Source: Enhydrobacter sp. (GTDB lineage: Bacteria; Pseudomonadota; Alphaproteobacteria; Reyranellales; Reyranellaceae). From it: 64,000 nt of DNA. This document shows, in pieces, positions 1-8,913 of the stretch (within the stretch, counting starts at the first letter, position 1; each line of letters begins with the position of its first letter). The stretch lies in contig NZ_CP126889.1 of the NCBI RefSeq assembly GCF_030246845.1, forward strand, positions 1,612,001 to 1,676,000, given 5' to 3'. Both the position numbers and the translations under genes were made by a program. A model generated the notes under the pieces. It saw nothing but the letters and a program-made list of their open reading frames with translations. It was not told the origin of the DNA and did not search any database.

Positions 1-2285
1 TGGACCGCGAAGGCGTAGGTGGCATACGGAATGCCCTGGCCGTCGGCATCGAGCGGCGTGGTCGGCGGGTCGAAAACGCCTTCGCCCATCAAAGAGCCGA
101 TCCTGGCGAGATCCAGCGTGTGGACCTCGCCGCCGTCGCACACCCTCAGCGTGCCCCCTTCGAGCGACAGCCGCGCGTCGTCTCCGGCATTGGCCAGTCG
201 CAGGATCTGCTGCCGAAGGTCTCGGCCTGCCGCCTCGGCCGCACGGCCCGATACGAAGGTCTGGCGCGAGGCCGAAGTCTTGCCGGCGTCGGCGGTGAGA
301 TCGGTGTCGCCGCTGACCAGCGTGAGCTGCCCCACCGGCAGGCCCAGCGCATCGGCAGCGATCTGGGTCATGATGGTGTTGCTGCCCTGGCCGATATCAA
401 GCGCCCCGTTGTAGAGCGTAAGGGTGCCATCGGCTGCGAGCCCCACCCGCATGCGCGAGGGGTTCGACATCGAGGTATTGCCGATGCCGTACCACATGCA
501 GCCAATACCGACCCCACGCCGCTTGGCCCCGCCTCTGGCATTGAACGCCGCCACCTCCTCATGCGCCTTTCGCCAGTACGGCCGCAGGGCGTCCAGACAT
601 TGCGGCAGCCCTGCAGAGTGTTCCAGCGTCTGGCCGGTGGCGGTGGTGTCGCCGGCACGCAAGGCATTGCGATGCCGGAACTCCAGCCGGTCGATGCCGA
701 GCCGGTCGGCCAGCTCGTCCATCATGGCTTCGTGCGCGATCGCGGCCTGGGGCACGCCGAAGCCGCGGAAGGCGCCGGCCGGCGGGCCGTTGGTGAAGAA
801 GGCCTCGCCCCAGGTGCGCACGTTGGGCACGACATAAGGGCCCATGGCATGGACTGGCACGCGGTTGGCGACGGTTGGCCCCCAGGAGGCATAGGCGCCC
901 GTATCGAAGGTAGCCGTCACGTCGCAGGCAAGCAGCCTGCCCTTCCCATCGCAGCCGAACCTGGCCTTGATGCGCGCCGGATGTCGCTTGGTGGTCGCCA
1001 TCATGCTTTCCGGTCGCGTGTACACCAGCGCCACCGGCCGGCCGAGCTTCCAGGCGGCCACGGCGATCAGGGGCTGGATGGACAGGTCGAGCTTGCCGCC
1101 GAAACCACCGCCACAGGCGGTCGGCACGATGCGCACCGCCTCCGGTGCAAGCCGCATGACGCTCGCGATCTCGTCACGATCCATATAGGGCGTCTGAGTC
1201 GTGGCATGAATCTCGATACGATCGCCCACGCGGCGGGCCCACCCTGCCTCCGGCTCGATATAGGCATGCTCGACGAACGAGGTCTCGAAAGTGCCCTCGG
1301 CGACCACTGCGCTGAGGCCAAATGCCGCCGTCGCGTCGCCGCGCCTCACCCCTCCCTCGAGCAGCAGGTTCCGTGGCTTGTCGGCCTGGACCAGTGGCGC
1401 GTCGGCTGCCATTGCGGCGTCGATCCCGACAACCGGCGGCTCGGGCGTCCACGCGATGGGCACTTCCTCCTCCCGCACCGCCAGCACCGCCGTCCGCTCG
1501 CCGACCAGCGCCAGAACCGCCTCGCCGCGGTATCTCACCAGGCCGTCGGCGAGGACCGGCTGATCCTTGATGTCTGGATAGATGCCGTAACCGTTGAAGG
1601 GAATATCGGCGGCCGTCAGGACGGCAGCGAGGCGAGCCCTCAGAGGTCCAAGGTCGCCAAGAACGAAGCGCGCCCGGGCATGGGGCGAGCGAATGACCCT
1701 GATCCACAAGGTGTCGGTCGGCATGACATCGGCGCCAAAAAGGTCGGTGCCTTTGACCTTGGGAACGCCATCGACACGGGGAATGCGTGCACCCACCGCA
1801 CAACCGGAAGGCGGGGCCGTGGCCTTCGGTCCTGCCCCCACGGCCAGCACGGCGTTGACGATCTTGGCATAGCCGGTGCAGCGGCAGAGCACGCCCCCCA
1901 GGGCCTCCTCCACCTCGGAGCGGCTGGGCCCGGGCCGGCGGAGCAGCAGGTCATGGGCCGCCATCAGCATGCCGGGCGTGCAGATGCCACACTGCGCGGC
2001 GCCATGCGCCAGGAAGGATTGCTGCAGCTCGGCGAGCACGCCGTCGCGCTTCGCGAGTCCTTCCACTGTCTCGACCGTGCGCCCTTCCATCTGCCCCATT
2101 GCCACCAGACAGGAGCAGACCTGCCGACCATCGAGACGCACCGTGCAGGCGCCGCAGTCGCCCGCGTCGCAACCGACCTTGGTTCCGGTCCGCCCGAGAT
2201 CGTCGCGCAATGCCATCGCAAGCCGTGTTGCCGGCGGGCCACACCACTCCACTTTTTTTTCGTTCAGGGCGAAGGCGACCCTCAC
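1..2285 (-). CDS. Fused [2Fe-2S] + molybdopterin-binding subunit, xanthine dehydrogenase/CO dehydrogenase family (partial)
   Basis: This is a molybdenum hydroxylase in which the small iron-sulfur subunit and the large molybdenum subunit form one polypeptide. The frame stays open from a GTG at 2285 to the window edge, so the C-terminus is missing. Residues 39, 44, 47 and 59 give the plant-type C-X4-C-X2-C-X11-C cluster. C99, C102, C134 and C136 (QCGICTPG and CRCTGY) give the second cluster. From about residue 165 the sequence is typical of the Mo subunit, and the last visible residues read PYATYAFAV. The GTG overlaps the stop of the FAD gene (GTGA), so the two are translationally coupled. The family oxidises purines, aldehydes, N-heterocycles or CO. 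The substrate cannot be read here, and the active-site loop and Glu lie outside or unverified. Confidence 0.9.
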   Translation of the reverse strand, partial: MRVAFALNEKKVEWCGPPATRLAMALRDDLGRTGTKVGCDAGDCGACTVRLDGRQVCSCLVAMGQMEGRTVETVEGLAKRDGVLAELQQSFLAHGAAQCGICTPGMLMAAHDLLLRRPGPSRSEVEEALGGVLCRCTGYAKIVNAVLAVGAGPKATAPPSGCAVGARIPRVDGVPKVKGTDLFGADVMPTDTLWIRVIRSPHARARFVLGDLGPLRARLAAVLTAADIPFNGYGIYPDIKDQPVLADGLVRYRGEAVLALVGERTAVLAVREEEVPIAWTPEPPVVGIDAAMAADAPLVQADKPRNLLLEGGVRRGDATAAFGLSAVVAEGTFETSFVEHAYIEPEAGWARRVGDRIEIHATTQTPYMDRDEIASVMRLAPEAVRIVPTACGGGFGGKLDLSIQPLIAVAAWKLGRPVALVYTRPESMMATTKRHPARIKARFGCDGKGRLLACDVTATFDTGAYASWGPTVANRVPVHAMGPYVVPNVRTWGEAFFTNGPPAGAFRGFGVPQAAIAHEAMMDELADRLGIDRLEFRHRNALRAGDTTATGQTLEHSAGLPQCLDALRPYWRKAHEEVAAFNARGGAKRRGVGIGCMWYGIGNTSMSNPSRMRVGLAADGTLTLYNGALDIGQGSNTIMTQIAADALGLPVGQLTLVSGDTDLTADAGKTSASRQTFVSGRAAEAAGRDLRQQILRLANAGDDARLSLEGGTLRVCDGGEVHTLDLARIGSLMGEGVFDPPTTPLDADGQGIPYATYAFAV

Positions 2286-3112
2286 GACGCCAATCCCGCA
2301 AGCAGTCGGCGCAACAATGTAACAGCCGCATCCAGCCGATAGGAGGCGCTGCCCCGGACATCGTCGATCGGCCTGAGCGGTGCCAGGTGGGCAGGCTCGA
2401 CTCGCTCGGCGAGGCGCGCGTCGATGGGTGCACCGGCGAGCGCAGCTTCGAGCACCGGCAGACGTTGCGCCACCGCCGAGCAGGCGCCGACGGCGACGCG
2501 TGCGGCTCGAACACGATCCTCTGCGATCTCGATCGTCGCCGCCGCCATGACGATCGAGATCACGAGATAGCGCCGCGCCCCAAGCTTCAGGAAAGAACTG
2601 CGCGCGATGGTTGCAGGCCCTGGAACATGGATCGCGACCAGCAGCTCGTCAGACGAGAGCCGCGTACGACGGTTGCCGACAATGAACTCGGAAAGCGGCA
2701 GGCGACGAACCTTGTCGCGACTGGCGAGCTCGACCTCGGCATCGAGCGCCAGCAGCGGCGGTACGCCATCGGCGGCGGGCGAAGCATTGCAGAGATTGCC
2801 GGCCAGCGTGCCGACATTCTGGATCTGCCGTCCACCCACTTCACGCGCTGCCTGCTTGAGGCCGTCGAACAGCGGCGGCAGATCGGCAGCCAGAAGCTCG
2901 CTCCAGGTCGTCGTGGCGCCCAGCCGCCATCCCGCGCCATCGCAGGAAATGCCGGCTAACGACTTGATTCGGCTGATGTCGAGGATGTCTTCGTCGATCG
3001 CCCGCCCGACCCGCGCCGGGTAGAAATCGGTCCCGCCGGCCAGCACCGTACAGGGCCGGGCCAGAGCCTCCAGCGCCTCCTCCAGGCGGGTGGGTTGGCG
3101 GTAGTCACCCAT
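2282..3112 (-). CDS. FAD-binding subunit of xanthine dehydrogenase/CO dehydrogenase family
   Basis: A 276-residue medium subunit that passes electrons from the iron-sulfur clusters to FAD. It starts MGDYRQPTRLEEALEAL. The family signatures are visible: AGGTDFYP near residues 30-37 for FAD pyrophosphate binding, then GGRQIQNVGTLAGNLCNASPAAD around residues 95-117, the usual second FAD motif. Length fits CoxM-type subunits. It lies between the MarR gene upstream (59-bp gap) and the fused Fe-S/Mo gene downstream (4-bp overlap). All three probably form one transcript. Confidence 0.92.
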   Translation of the reverse strand: MGDYRQPTRLEEALEALARPCTVLAGGTDFYPARVGRAIDEDILDISRIKSLAGISCDGAGWRLGATTTWSELLAADLPPLFDGLKQAAREVGGRQIQNVGTLAGNLCNASPAADGVPPLLALDAEVELASRDKVRRLPLSEFIVGNRRTRLSSDELLVAIHVPGPATIARSSFLKLGARRYLVISIVMAAATIEIAEDRVRAARVAVGACSAVAQRLPVLEAALAGAPIDARLAERVEPAHLAPLRPIDDVRGSASYRLDAAVTLLRRLLAGLAS

Positions 3113-3171
3113 ATCGTTCGTGTACGTACGATGAGCACAGAATCGAGGAGAGTCAAACCATTCGGCAGCGC

Positions 3172-3642
3172 TCAGATGATCTTGGACAGAAGCTCGAGAA
3201 GCTGACGCTGCTCGGTCCCGTTCAGCGGCTTCAGCGTCTCGCGCGAAACCGCAGGACCGTTCACCAGCAGCTTGTTCACGATGCGCTGGCCTTCGGTGGT
3301 GAGGCTGAGCAGCGTGCGACGCGCATCGCCGGGATCGGGACGCGAGTCGACCAGACCGCGCTCCTTCAACCGACGGACGACTCCCTGCATCGTCGCCTTG
3401 TCCATGCCGACGAGTCGGCCGAGCAGGTTCTGCGACAGCTCGCGATACTCGTTCAGCTTCACCATGCTCGAGTACTGCGTCGGCGTGATGTTGGGATCGC
3501 CGATCGTGACCTGGAAGATCGCACTCGCTCGTTGATGGGCGCGACGCAGCAGATAACCGATTTGCTCTTCGATGCGGTACGGCCGCGCCAACGGACCCGA
3601 CGCCGTCCTCAGCTCCTGCTGCTTCCTCGCGACGTTGCGCAT
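3172..3642 (-). CDS. MarR-family transcriptional regulator
   Basis: A 156-residue winged-helix regulator. The region LGRLVGMDKATMQGVVRRL is the DNA-recognition helix-turn-helix, and LVDSRPDPGDARRTLLSL is the beta-hairpin wing with the conserved D-x-R motif of MarR proteins. A longer frame upstream is open, but I start at MRNVARKQQ because a purine-rich stretch precedes it and the length then fits the family. It heads the molybdenum hydroxylase genes and is divergent from the CaiB-type gene. It probably controls both, with an aromatic or related acid as ligand. The ligand is inference. Confidence 0.85.
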   Translation of the reverse strand: MRNVARKQQELRTASGPLARPYRIEEQIGYLLRRAHQRASAIFQVTIGDPNITPTQYSSMVKLNEYRELSQNLLGRLVGMDKATMQGVVRRLKERGLVDSRPDPGDARRTLLSLTTEGQRIVNKLLVNGPAVSRETLKPLNGTEQRQLLELLSKII

Positions 3643-3838
3643 CGCCCCCCGCCTCTTCGACCTCCTCGCTACACCGACTGAGCGCGTCGCACAACGGTCA
3701 GCTTTGCATTCCACACCGACGATGAATCCGACTCCGATTGATTCGCAGCCGATCAAGGACAGCACGTCGCAGCCATGCTTCGCGCAGCATTCGACCAGCG
3801 AACGCGAACGGCGACCTGCCGATGACGGTTCTCGAATG

Positions 3839-3858
3839 CGATGGCAGTCTTGCCATCG
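3839..3858. promoter_or_regulatory. Perfect 20-bp palindrome, candidate MarR operator
   Basis: The sequence CGATGGCAGTCTTGCCATCG has 8-bp arms around a 4-base centre. It lies in the divergent region between the MarR gene (start 3642) and the CoA-transferase gene (start 3887). MarR dimers usually bind palindromes of 16-20 bp in such regions and repress their own and the neighbouring promoter. A transcript hairpin in the CoA-transferase leader is the alternative. Confidence 0.5.
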
Positions 3859-3886
3859 TCTTTGTTCTCTTCGAAGGACCATCGCC

Positions 3887-5089
3887 ATGGCCGGCGCACT
3901 GAACGGTATCCGAGTCGTCGATCTCACGAACATCATCCTCGGCCCTTACGGCACGATGCTGCTCGCCGACCAAGGCGCGGACGTGATCAAGGTCGAAGCG
4001 CCGGAGGGCGACGCCGTGCGCCACATCGGCCAGCCGGGACGGACCGTCGGCATGGGGCCGACATACCTCTACGTGAACCGCAACAAGCGCTCGCTCTGTC
4101 TCGATCTCAAAAATTCCAAGGCGCGCGCGGCGCTACTGGAGGTCGTGAAGACGGCGGATGCTTTCGTGCACGCCCTGCGACCGCAGGCGATCGAGGGGCT
4201 GGGTCTCGCCTATAACGAGATCCGCGAGGTGAAGCCGGACATCGTCTATGTCGGCGCCTACGGCTACTCGGCCGATGGTCCTTACGGAAAACTGCCGGCT
4301 TACGACGACGCCATCCAGGCACGTTTCGGCATTGCCGACTTGATGGGCCGGGCCGCCGGAGACGACGTGCCGCGCTATCCGCCCACCATCCTGGCCGACA
4401 AGACGGTGGGGCTCACCTTCGCCTTTGCGACGCTCTCCGCTCTCATGCATCGCCAGCGCACCGGCGAAGGCCAGTTCGTCGAGGTGCCGATGTTCGAGAC
4501 CATGGCCGCCTGGCTGATGGTCGAGCATCTGTGGGAACGGACCTTCGACGACGAGGGCGAGGTCGGCTACACGCGGCTCCTCGCGCGGACCCGCAAGCCG
4601 TACCGGACGCTGGATGGCTGGATGGCGATTCTTCCATACAACGACAAACATTGGCGCAATTTCTTCGAGTTGGTTGGAAGGCCGGAAGTGCTGAAGGACC
4701 CGCGCTACGCCACCCTCAACGCACGCTCCCTGCACATCAACGACATGTACGCCATGGTCGAAGCGCTCGCGCCGACCAGGACCACCGCCGAATGGGTGGC
4801 CTTGCTCGACAAGGCACAGATTCCCAATGCGCCGGTGTCGACGCCGGCCGACCTGTTCGAGGATCCGCATCTGGCATGGCGCCAGCTCTTCAAGAAGTAC
4901 CCGCACCCCAGCGAGGGCGAGATCACGATGGTCGAGCCGCCGATGCGCATGAGCCGGACGCCCCCGTCCATTCGGCGCATGGCGCCGTTGATGGGCGCGG
5001 ACTCGCGATCGGTCCTCGCCGAAGCCGGAATTGGCGACGTCGAGATCGACGCGCTCAAGGCGGAAGGCGCGCTGATCGAACCGGACTAA
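3887..5089 (+). CDS. CaiB/BaiF family CoA-transferase
   Basis: A 400-residue class III CoA-transferase, which moves CoA between carboxylic acids through aspartyl-CoA and glutamyl intermediates. The N-terminus MAGALNGIRVVDLTNIILGP and the following TMLLADQGADVIKVEAPEGD are hallmark family segments. The expected catalytic Asp lies in the 150-180 region, near YDDAIQARFG. The start at 3887 was chosen because the family begins there, although the frame is open further upstream. It is divergent from the MarR-hydroxylase genes and overlaps the end of the convergent cyclodeaminase-like gene by 4 bp. The acid substrate is unknown. Linkage to the hydroxylase suggests aromatic or heterocyclic acid catabolism. 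Confidence 0.88.
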   Translation: MAGALNGIRVVDLTNIILGPYGTMLLADQGADVIKVEAPEGDAVRHIGQPGRTVGMGPTYLYVNRNKRSLCLDLKNSKARAALLEVVKTADAFVHALRPQAIEGLGLAYNEIREVKPDIVYVGAYGYSADGPYGKLPAYDDAIQARFGIADLMGRAAGDDVPRYPPTILADKTVGLTFAFATLSALMHRQRTGEGQFVEVPMFETMAAWLMVEHLWERTFDDEGEVGYTRLLARTRKPYRTLDGWMAILPYNDKHWRNFFELVGRPEVLKDPRYATLNARSLHINDMYAMVEALAPTRTTAEWVALLDKAQIPNAPVSTPADLFEDPHLAWRQLFKKYPHPSEGEITMVEPPMRMSRTPPSIRRMAPLMGADSRSVLAEAGIGDVEIDALKAEGALIEPD

Positions 5090-6072
5090 AGGGCCTCGAA
5101 GGCGAGCTCGGCCGCCGCCAGATCCTCGAGCGCCGCGCCGACAGACTTGAAAAGCGTGATGGCCGACCGATCGCTTGCATCGCGGCCGGGCTTCTGGCGG
5201 CGCGACAACTCGAAGAGATCGGCGATGACATCGTCCTGGACGATCGTTCCCGCGGCCAGTGGCTGGACGATATCGCCCGCCTCCTCGAGCGCGCCGGCCC
5301 GGGTATCGACATAGAGCCGTGCCCGCCGGACGGCACGGTCGTCGCTCTCACGCATCTCGGGTGTGTAGGCGCCCACAAGGTCGAGATGTTGGCCGGCGCG
5401 CAGCCATTCACCCTCGACCAGCGGCGTCTTCGACAGGGTGGCGCAGGACACGATGTCGGCCTCGGCGACCGCGGCTTTCCGGTCGGCGACGGCCTGTACG
5501 GCGACGGGACGGCCCAGGGCCAAGGGCAGGGAATGCGCGAGATCGCGAGCGAGACGCTGCGCCTTGGCGGCATCCCGCCCCCAGATCGAGACACGCGCGA
5601 TCGGCCGCACCTTGGCGTGGACGCGTACGAGGTGAGGAGCCAACGCGCCGGTGCCGATCATGAGCAGCGAGGCGGCATCCGGCGGCGACAGATAGCGCGA
5701 GGCGAGCCCCGAGGCGCAAGCGGTGCGACGCTTCGTCAGTACCGTGCCGTCGAACAAGGCAAGCGGCAGGCCGGTCGCGCCGTCGAGCAACAGGTATTGG
5801 CCGAAGATCGACGGCAGGGATTGCCGCCCATTGTCGGGAAAGACCGTCACCACCTTGATTCCGATCCGGCCCAGCGCATTGGCGGTCCGTTGCGTCCAGG
5901 CCGGCATCAGGAGCAGCGTGGCGTCGGCCGATCCCGGGCCGTTGGGTGCAGCAAGTGTATGGTGGTGGCGCCGGGGCATCTCGCAGCCGGCACGAAACAG
6001 CGCGTCGAGCCGGTCGACCAGCGCGAGATCATCGATGGCCGTGTCCACCTCGGCCCCGGACAGGATCTTCAC
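5086..6072 (-). CDS. Ornithine cyclodeaminase/mu-crystallin family protein
   Basis: A 328-residue NAD(P)-dependent enzyme of the ornithine cyclodeaminase/ketimine reductase family. The Rossmann segment MIGTGALAPHLVRVH (about residues 140-155) is the dinucleotide-binding GxGxxA motif. Upstream, GIKVVTVFPDN and the KRRTACASGLASRYL stretch match the conserved substrate and fold region. Members deaminate ornithine, reduce cyclic imines, or dehydrogenate amino acids, so the exact reaction is open. Its start overlaps the lapA stop by 4 bp (ATGA), so it is probably cotranscribed behind lapA. It converges on the CoA-transferase. Confidence 0.85.
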   Translation of the reverse strand: MKILSGAEVDTAIDDLALVDRLDALFRAGCEMPRRHHHTLAAPNGPGSADATLLLMPAWTQRTANALGRIGIKVVTVFPDNGRQSLPSIFGQYLLLDGATGLPLALFDGTVLTKRRTACASGLASRYLSPPDAASLLMIGTGALAPHLVRVHAKVRPIARVSIWGRDAAKAQRLARDLAHSLPLALGRPVAVQAVADRKAAVAEADIVSCATLSKTPLVEGEWLRAGQHLDLVGAYTPEMRESDDRAVRRARLYVDTRAGALEEAGDIVQPLAAGTIVQDDVIADLFELSRRQKPGRDASDRSAITLFKSVGAALEDLAAAELAFEAL

Positions 6073-6473
6073 GACAGCGGCCCTCGGGGCGGCATGGCAA
6101 GGTCGGGTAAGACCAGCGCCGTCTGGCGTTCGATTGCCTTCTGGCCACGCGCCGTCGCGTCATCGGGCCCGGTCCTCGGCGGTGCGCGCTCGGCGAGAGC
6201 CTCGCGCAGCCGGACTACCTCGCGATCGAGCCGGGCGGCCTCCTTGCCCCGCTCGCGGGCGCGGCGGCGATGGTGGCGGCCGACCCACCAGCCCAGTCCC
6301 AGCCCGACCAGCACACCGAGCAGCAGGACCGCCACGATCAGCAGGTAGAGAGGTGCCTGTACACTGTAGGGCAGCGGCCAGAAGCTCAGGGCCACGCGCT
6401 CGGTATTGCTGACCGCCATCAGCACGCCGAGCAGGAGGAGCAACAGGACGACGACGCGGGACAGGATCTTCAT
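6069..6473 (-). CDS. LapA-domain (DUF1049) inner-membrane protein
   Basis: A 134-residue protein with two N-terminal membrane segments (about residues 5-22 and 42-64) and the conserved NTERVALSFWP stretch between them, as in LapA/YciS. The cytoplasmic tail is charged and predicted helical (RRRARERGKEAARLDREVVRLREAL). In E. coli LapA works with LapB in control of LpxC turnover and lipopolysaccharide amounts. No lapB is visible next to it. It lies just downstream of ihfB, the usual arrangement in alphaproteobacteria (rpsA-ihfB-lapA), and is coupled to the next gene by ATGA. Confidence 0.82.
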   Translation of the reverse strand: MKILSRVVVLLLLLLGVLMAVSNTERVALSFWPLPYSVQAPLYLLIVAVLLLGVLVGLGLGWWVGRHHRRRARERGKEAARLDREVVRLREALAERAPPRTGPDDATARGQKAIERQTALVLPDLAMPPRGPLS

Positions 6474-6518
6474 GCCATCGCTACAATGGCATAGCGCGGC
6501 GCAAGGAAGCGAGAGGCG

Positions 6519-6860
6519 CTACTCCTTGTCCTCGACCGGGCGGGACTGGTCGGCCGCCGCAAGACCCGCCGCCCGCACCGCCTCCTTGTTGAGGCGGTCA
6601 CGCAGATCCTTGCCCGTCTTGAAATAGGGGACACGCTTGGAAGCGACCGCAACCTGCTCGCCGGTGCGCGGATTTCGCCCCGTCCTCGGATCGCGCTTCT
6701 TCACCGAGAATGCGCCGAAGCCGCGCAACTCGACGCGATCGCCGTTGGCGAGCGCCTTGGAGATCTCGTCGAAGACCGTGGCCACGATGCGCTCGACATC
6801 TCTTTGATAGAGATGAGGATTCCGCGCTGCCAGGCGAGCGATCAGCTCCGACTTCGTCAT
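6519..6860 (-). CDS. ihfB: Integration host factor beta subunit
   Basis: A 113-residue HU/IHF-fold DNA-bending protein, [14 protein letters not shown] at the start. [29 protein letters not shown] is the DNA-binding arm with the intercalating Pro region, and [12 protein letters not shown] closes the fold. The alpha-proteobacterial tail of about 20 residues after the fold is longer than in E. coli. IHF bends DNA for site-specific recombination, replication and sigma-54 promoters, so it could also serve the island integrase here. An alternative ATG three codons upstream (6869) exists. Neither start has a good ribosome-binding site. Confidence 0.93.
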   Translation of the reverse strand: MTKSELIARLAARNPHLYQRDVERIVATVFDEISKALANGDRVELRGFGAFSVKKRDPRTGRNPRTGEQVAVASKRVPYFKTGKDLRDRLNKEAVRAAGLAAADQSRPVEDKE

Positions 6861-6867
6861 TGGCTTC

Positions 6868-6895
6868 ATAATAGCGCAAAAAGCCGCAGGGTCAA
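6868..6895 (-). promoter_or_regulatory. Candidate promoter for ihfB, possibly giving a leaderless transcript
   Basis: On the minus strand TTGACC (6890-6895) and TATTAT (6868-6873) are separated by 16 bp, close to a vegetative sigma factor promoter. Transcription would begin about seven bases after the -10 box, which is at the ihfB ATG (6860). Together with the lack of a Shine-Dalgarno sequence this suggests a leaderless message. The call is pattern-based only. Confidence 0.4.
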
Positions 6896-6967
6896 GGTAA
6901 GCCATTGAAAGCAAAAGGAAACCGCCGGGAGCCCGATTGCGGCGATCGCAATAGCATTCAACCAATG

Positions 6968-6997
6968 AAAAAAGGCCGGCCCTCGGCGGGCCGGCCC
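6968..6997 (-). terminator. Rho-independent terminator after rpsA
   Basis: Read on the minus strand, a 9-bp all-GC stem (GGGCCGGCC paired with GGCCGGCCC, 5-base loop) is followed by six U residues. It starts about 25 bases after the rpsA stop. It separates rpsA from ihfB, which therefore needs its own promoter. Confidence 0.85.
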
Positions 6998-7022
6998 TCA
7001 CATCCGATAAGTCGCGAAAGAC

Positions 7023-8759
7023 CTACTTCTCCCCGGAGTCTTCCTTCTTCTGGGCGCGGCTCAGGGCGGCGCCCAGAATGTCGCCCAAGCTCGCGCCCGA
7101 GTCGGACGAGCCGAAGTCGGCCATGGCCTTCTTCTCCTCGTCGAGCTCGCGCGCCTTGACCGACAGCACGACGCGACGGGAGGTCTTGTCGATGTTGGTG
7201 ATCTTGGCGTCGAGCTTGTCGCCGATCGCATAGCGGTCGGGACGCTGCTCGGAGCGATCGCGGCTCAGCTCGGACTTGCGGATGAAGCCCGGAATGCCAT
7301 CTTGGACCGTGACATCGATGCCGTTGTCCTGGATCCCGGCCACGATGACGGTGACCACATCGCCCTTCTTGGCGACCTGGCCCACCTTCTCGAACGGGTC
7401 GTTGGCAAGCTGCTTGATGCCGAGCGAGATGCGCTCCTTGTCGACATCGACGTCCAGCACCTTGACCTTGACGCTGTCGCCCTTCTTGTAGTCGCGGATG
7501 GCCTCGTCGCCGGCCTTCTCCCACGACAGGTCGCTGAGATGCACCATGCCGTCGATATCGCCCGGCAGGCCCACGAACAGGCCGAACTCGGTGATGTTGC
7601 GGACCTCGCCGTCGATCTCCGTGCCCGCCGGGTACTTGTCGGCGAAGCTTTCCCACGGGTTGGCCATGCACTGCTTGAGGCCGAGCGAGATGCGACGCTT
7701 GGACATGTCGACGTCCAGCACCATCACCTCGACCTCCTGCGAAGTCGAGACGATCTTGCCCGGATGCACGTTCTTCTTGGTCCAGCTCATCTCCGAGACG
7801 TGGACCAGGCCCTCGACGCCCGGCTCCAGCTCGACGAAGGCGCCGTAGTCGGTGATGTTGGTGACCCGGCCCTTGAGCTTGAGACCGACCGGATACTTCG
7901 CGCCGGCGCCGTCCCACGGATCGCTCATGAGCTGCTTCATGCCGAGCGAAATGCGCTGCGTCTCGGGGTTGAAGCGGATCACCTGCACCTTGACCTGCTG
8001 GCCGATGGTGAGCGCCTCCGACGGATGATTGATGCGCTTCCAGGCGATATCCGTGACGTGCAGCAGGCCGTCCACCCCGCCCAGATCCACGAATGCGCCG
8101 TAGTCGGTGATGTTCTTCACGACGCCGTCGAGCACCTGGCCTTCGGACAGCGCCCCCATCAGGCGGGTGCGGTCCTCGGCGCGGGTCTCCTCCATGACGG
8201 CACGGCGCGACACGACGATGTTGCCGCGGCGGCGATCCATCTTGAGGATCGCGAATTGCTGGGCCTGGCCCATTAGCGGGCCGACATCGCGCACCGGGCG
8301 GACATCGACTTGGCTGCCCGGCAGGAACGCCACGGCGCCCGACAGATCGACCGTGAAGCCGCCCTTCACACGGCCGAAGATCGTGCCCATGACACGCTCG
8401 CCGTCGGTGAAGGCCTTCTCGAGCAGAGTCCAAGCCTCCTCACGTCGCGCCTTGTCGCGCGACAGGACCGCCTCGCCGTCCTTGTTCTCCATGCGGTCGA
8501 CGAAGATGTCGACCGTGTCGCCTTCCTTCACCTCGGCGGCTACGCCGCCATTGGCGAACTCGCGCAGCGGCACACGGCCTTCGGACTTGAGGCCGACATC
8601 CACGACGACGAAATCATTGGCAATGCGCACGACGGTCCCCTTGACCACCGTACCTTCGAAGCTCGACGCACCGCCGAGCGATTCGTCGAGAAGTGCTGCG
8701 AACTCCGCACTCGCGGCGTCGTTCGCGGTTCGATTCCGCAGGGCGCTGCCCTTAGCCAT
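7023..8759 (-). CDS. rpsA: 30S ribosomal protein S1
   Basis: A 578-residue protein made of six S1 (OB-fold) repeats, for example the blocks EGQVLDGVVKNITDYGAFVDLGG, KLKGRVTNITDYGAFVELE and EIDGEVRNITEFGLFVGLPG, each ending in a VHVSEMSW- or LHVTDIAW-like strand. S1 sits on the small ribosomal subunit and brings structured or weak-leader mRNAs to the ribosome. I start at MAKGSALRNRTAND because GAGGAAGGAAGAGG lies just upstream. It follows cmk by 154 bp and ends in a strong terminator. Confidence 0.97.
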   Translation of the reverse strand: MAKGSALRNRTANDAASAEFAALLDESLGGASSFEGTVVKGTVVRIANDFVVVDVGLKSEGRVPLREFANGGVAAEVKEGDTVDIFVDRMENKDGEAVLSRDKARREEAWTLLEKAFTDGERVMGTIFGRVKGGFTVDLSGAVAFLPGSQVDVRPVRDVGPLMGQAQQFAILKMDRRRGNIVVSRRAVMEETRAEDRTRLMGALSEGQVLDGVVKNITDYGAFVDLGGVDGLLHVTDIAWKRINHPSEALTIGQQVKVQVIRFNPETQRISLGMKQLMSDPWDGAGAKYPVGLKLKGRVTNITDYGAFVELEPGVEGLVHVSEMSWTKKNVHPGKIVSTSQEVEVMVLDVDMSKRRISLGLKQCMANPWESFADKYPAGTEIDGEVRNITEFGLFVGLPGDIDGMVHLSDLSWEKAGDEAIRDYKKGDSVKVKVLDVDVDKERISLGIKQLANDPFEKVGQVAKKGDVVTVIVAGIQDNGIDVTVQDGIPGFIRKSELSRDRSEQRPDRYAIGDKLDAKITNIDKTSRRVVLSVKARELDEEKKAMADFGSSDSGASLGDILGAALSRAQKKEDSGEK

Positions 8760-8913
8760 CCAATACCTCTTCCTTCCTCGATCCCGGGCGAAACGCTGCC
8801 GCCCGTCGGCCAACCGGTTGATCCGGCGGATCCAGTGCCTTGAAACTCCGACGTCCGAATGTGGGATCCGTCCGCCAATCGCCGCTCGATGTCTTTGATC
8901 CGCCGGCGGCGAT

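Noticed and set aside
120..2342. Long plus-strand open frame (740 codons) opposite the molybdenum hydroxylase
   Set aside because: His/Arg-rich composition with no domain; it is the antisense of a real GC-rich gene whose minus frame has all Fe-S cysteines.
7302..8276. 324-codon plus-strand frame inside rpsA
   Set aside because: Antisense shadow of the S1 repeats; its repeating pattern follows the S1 domains.
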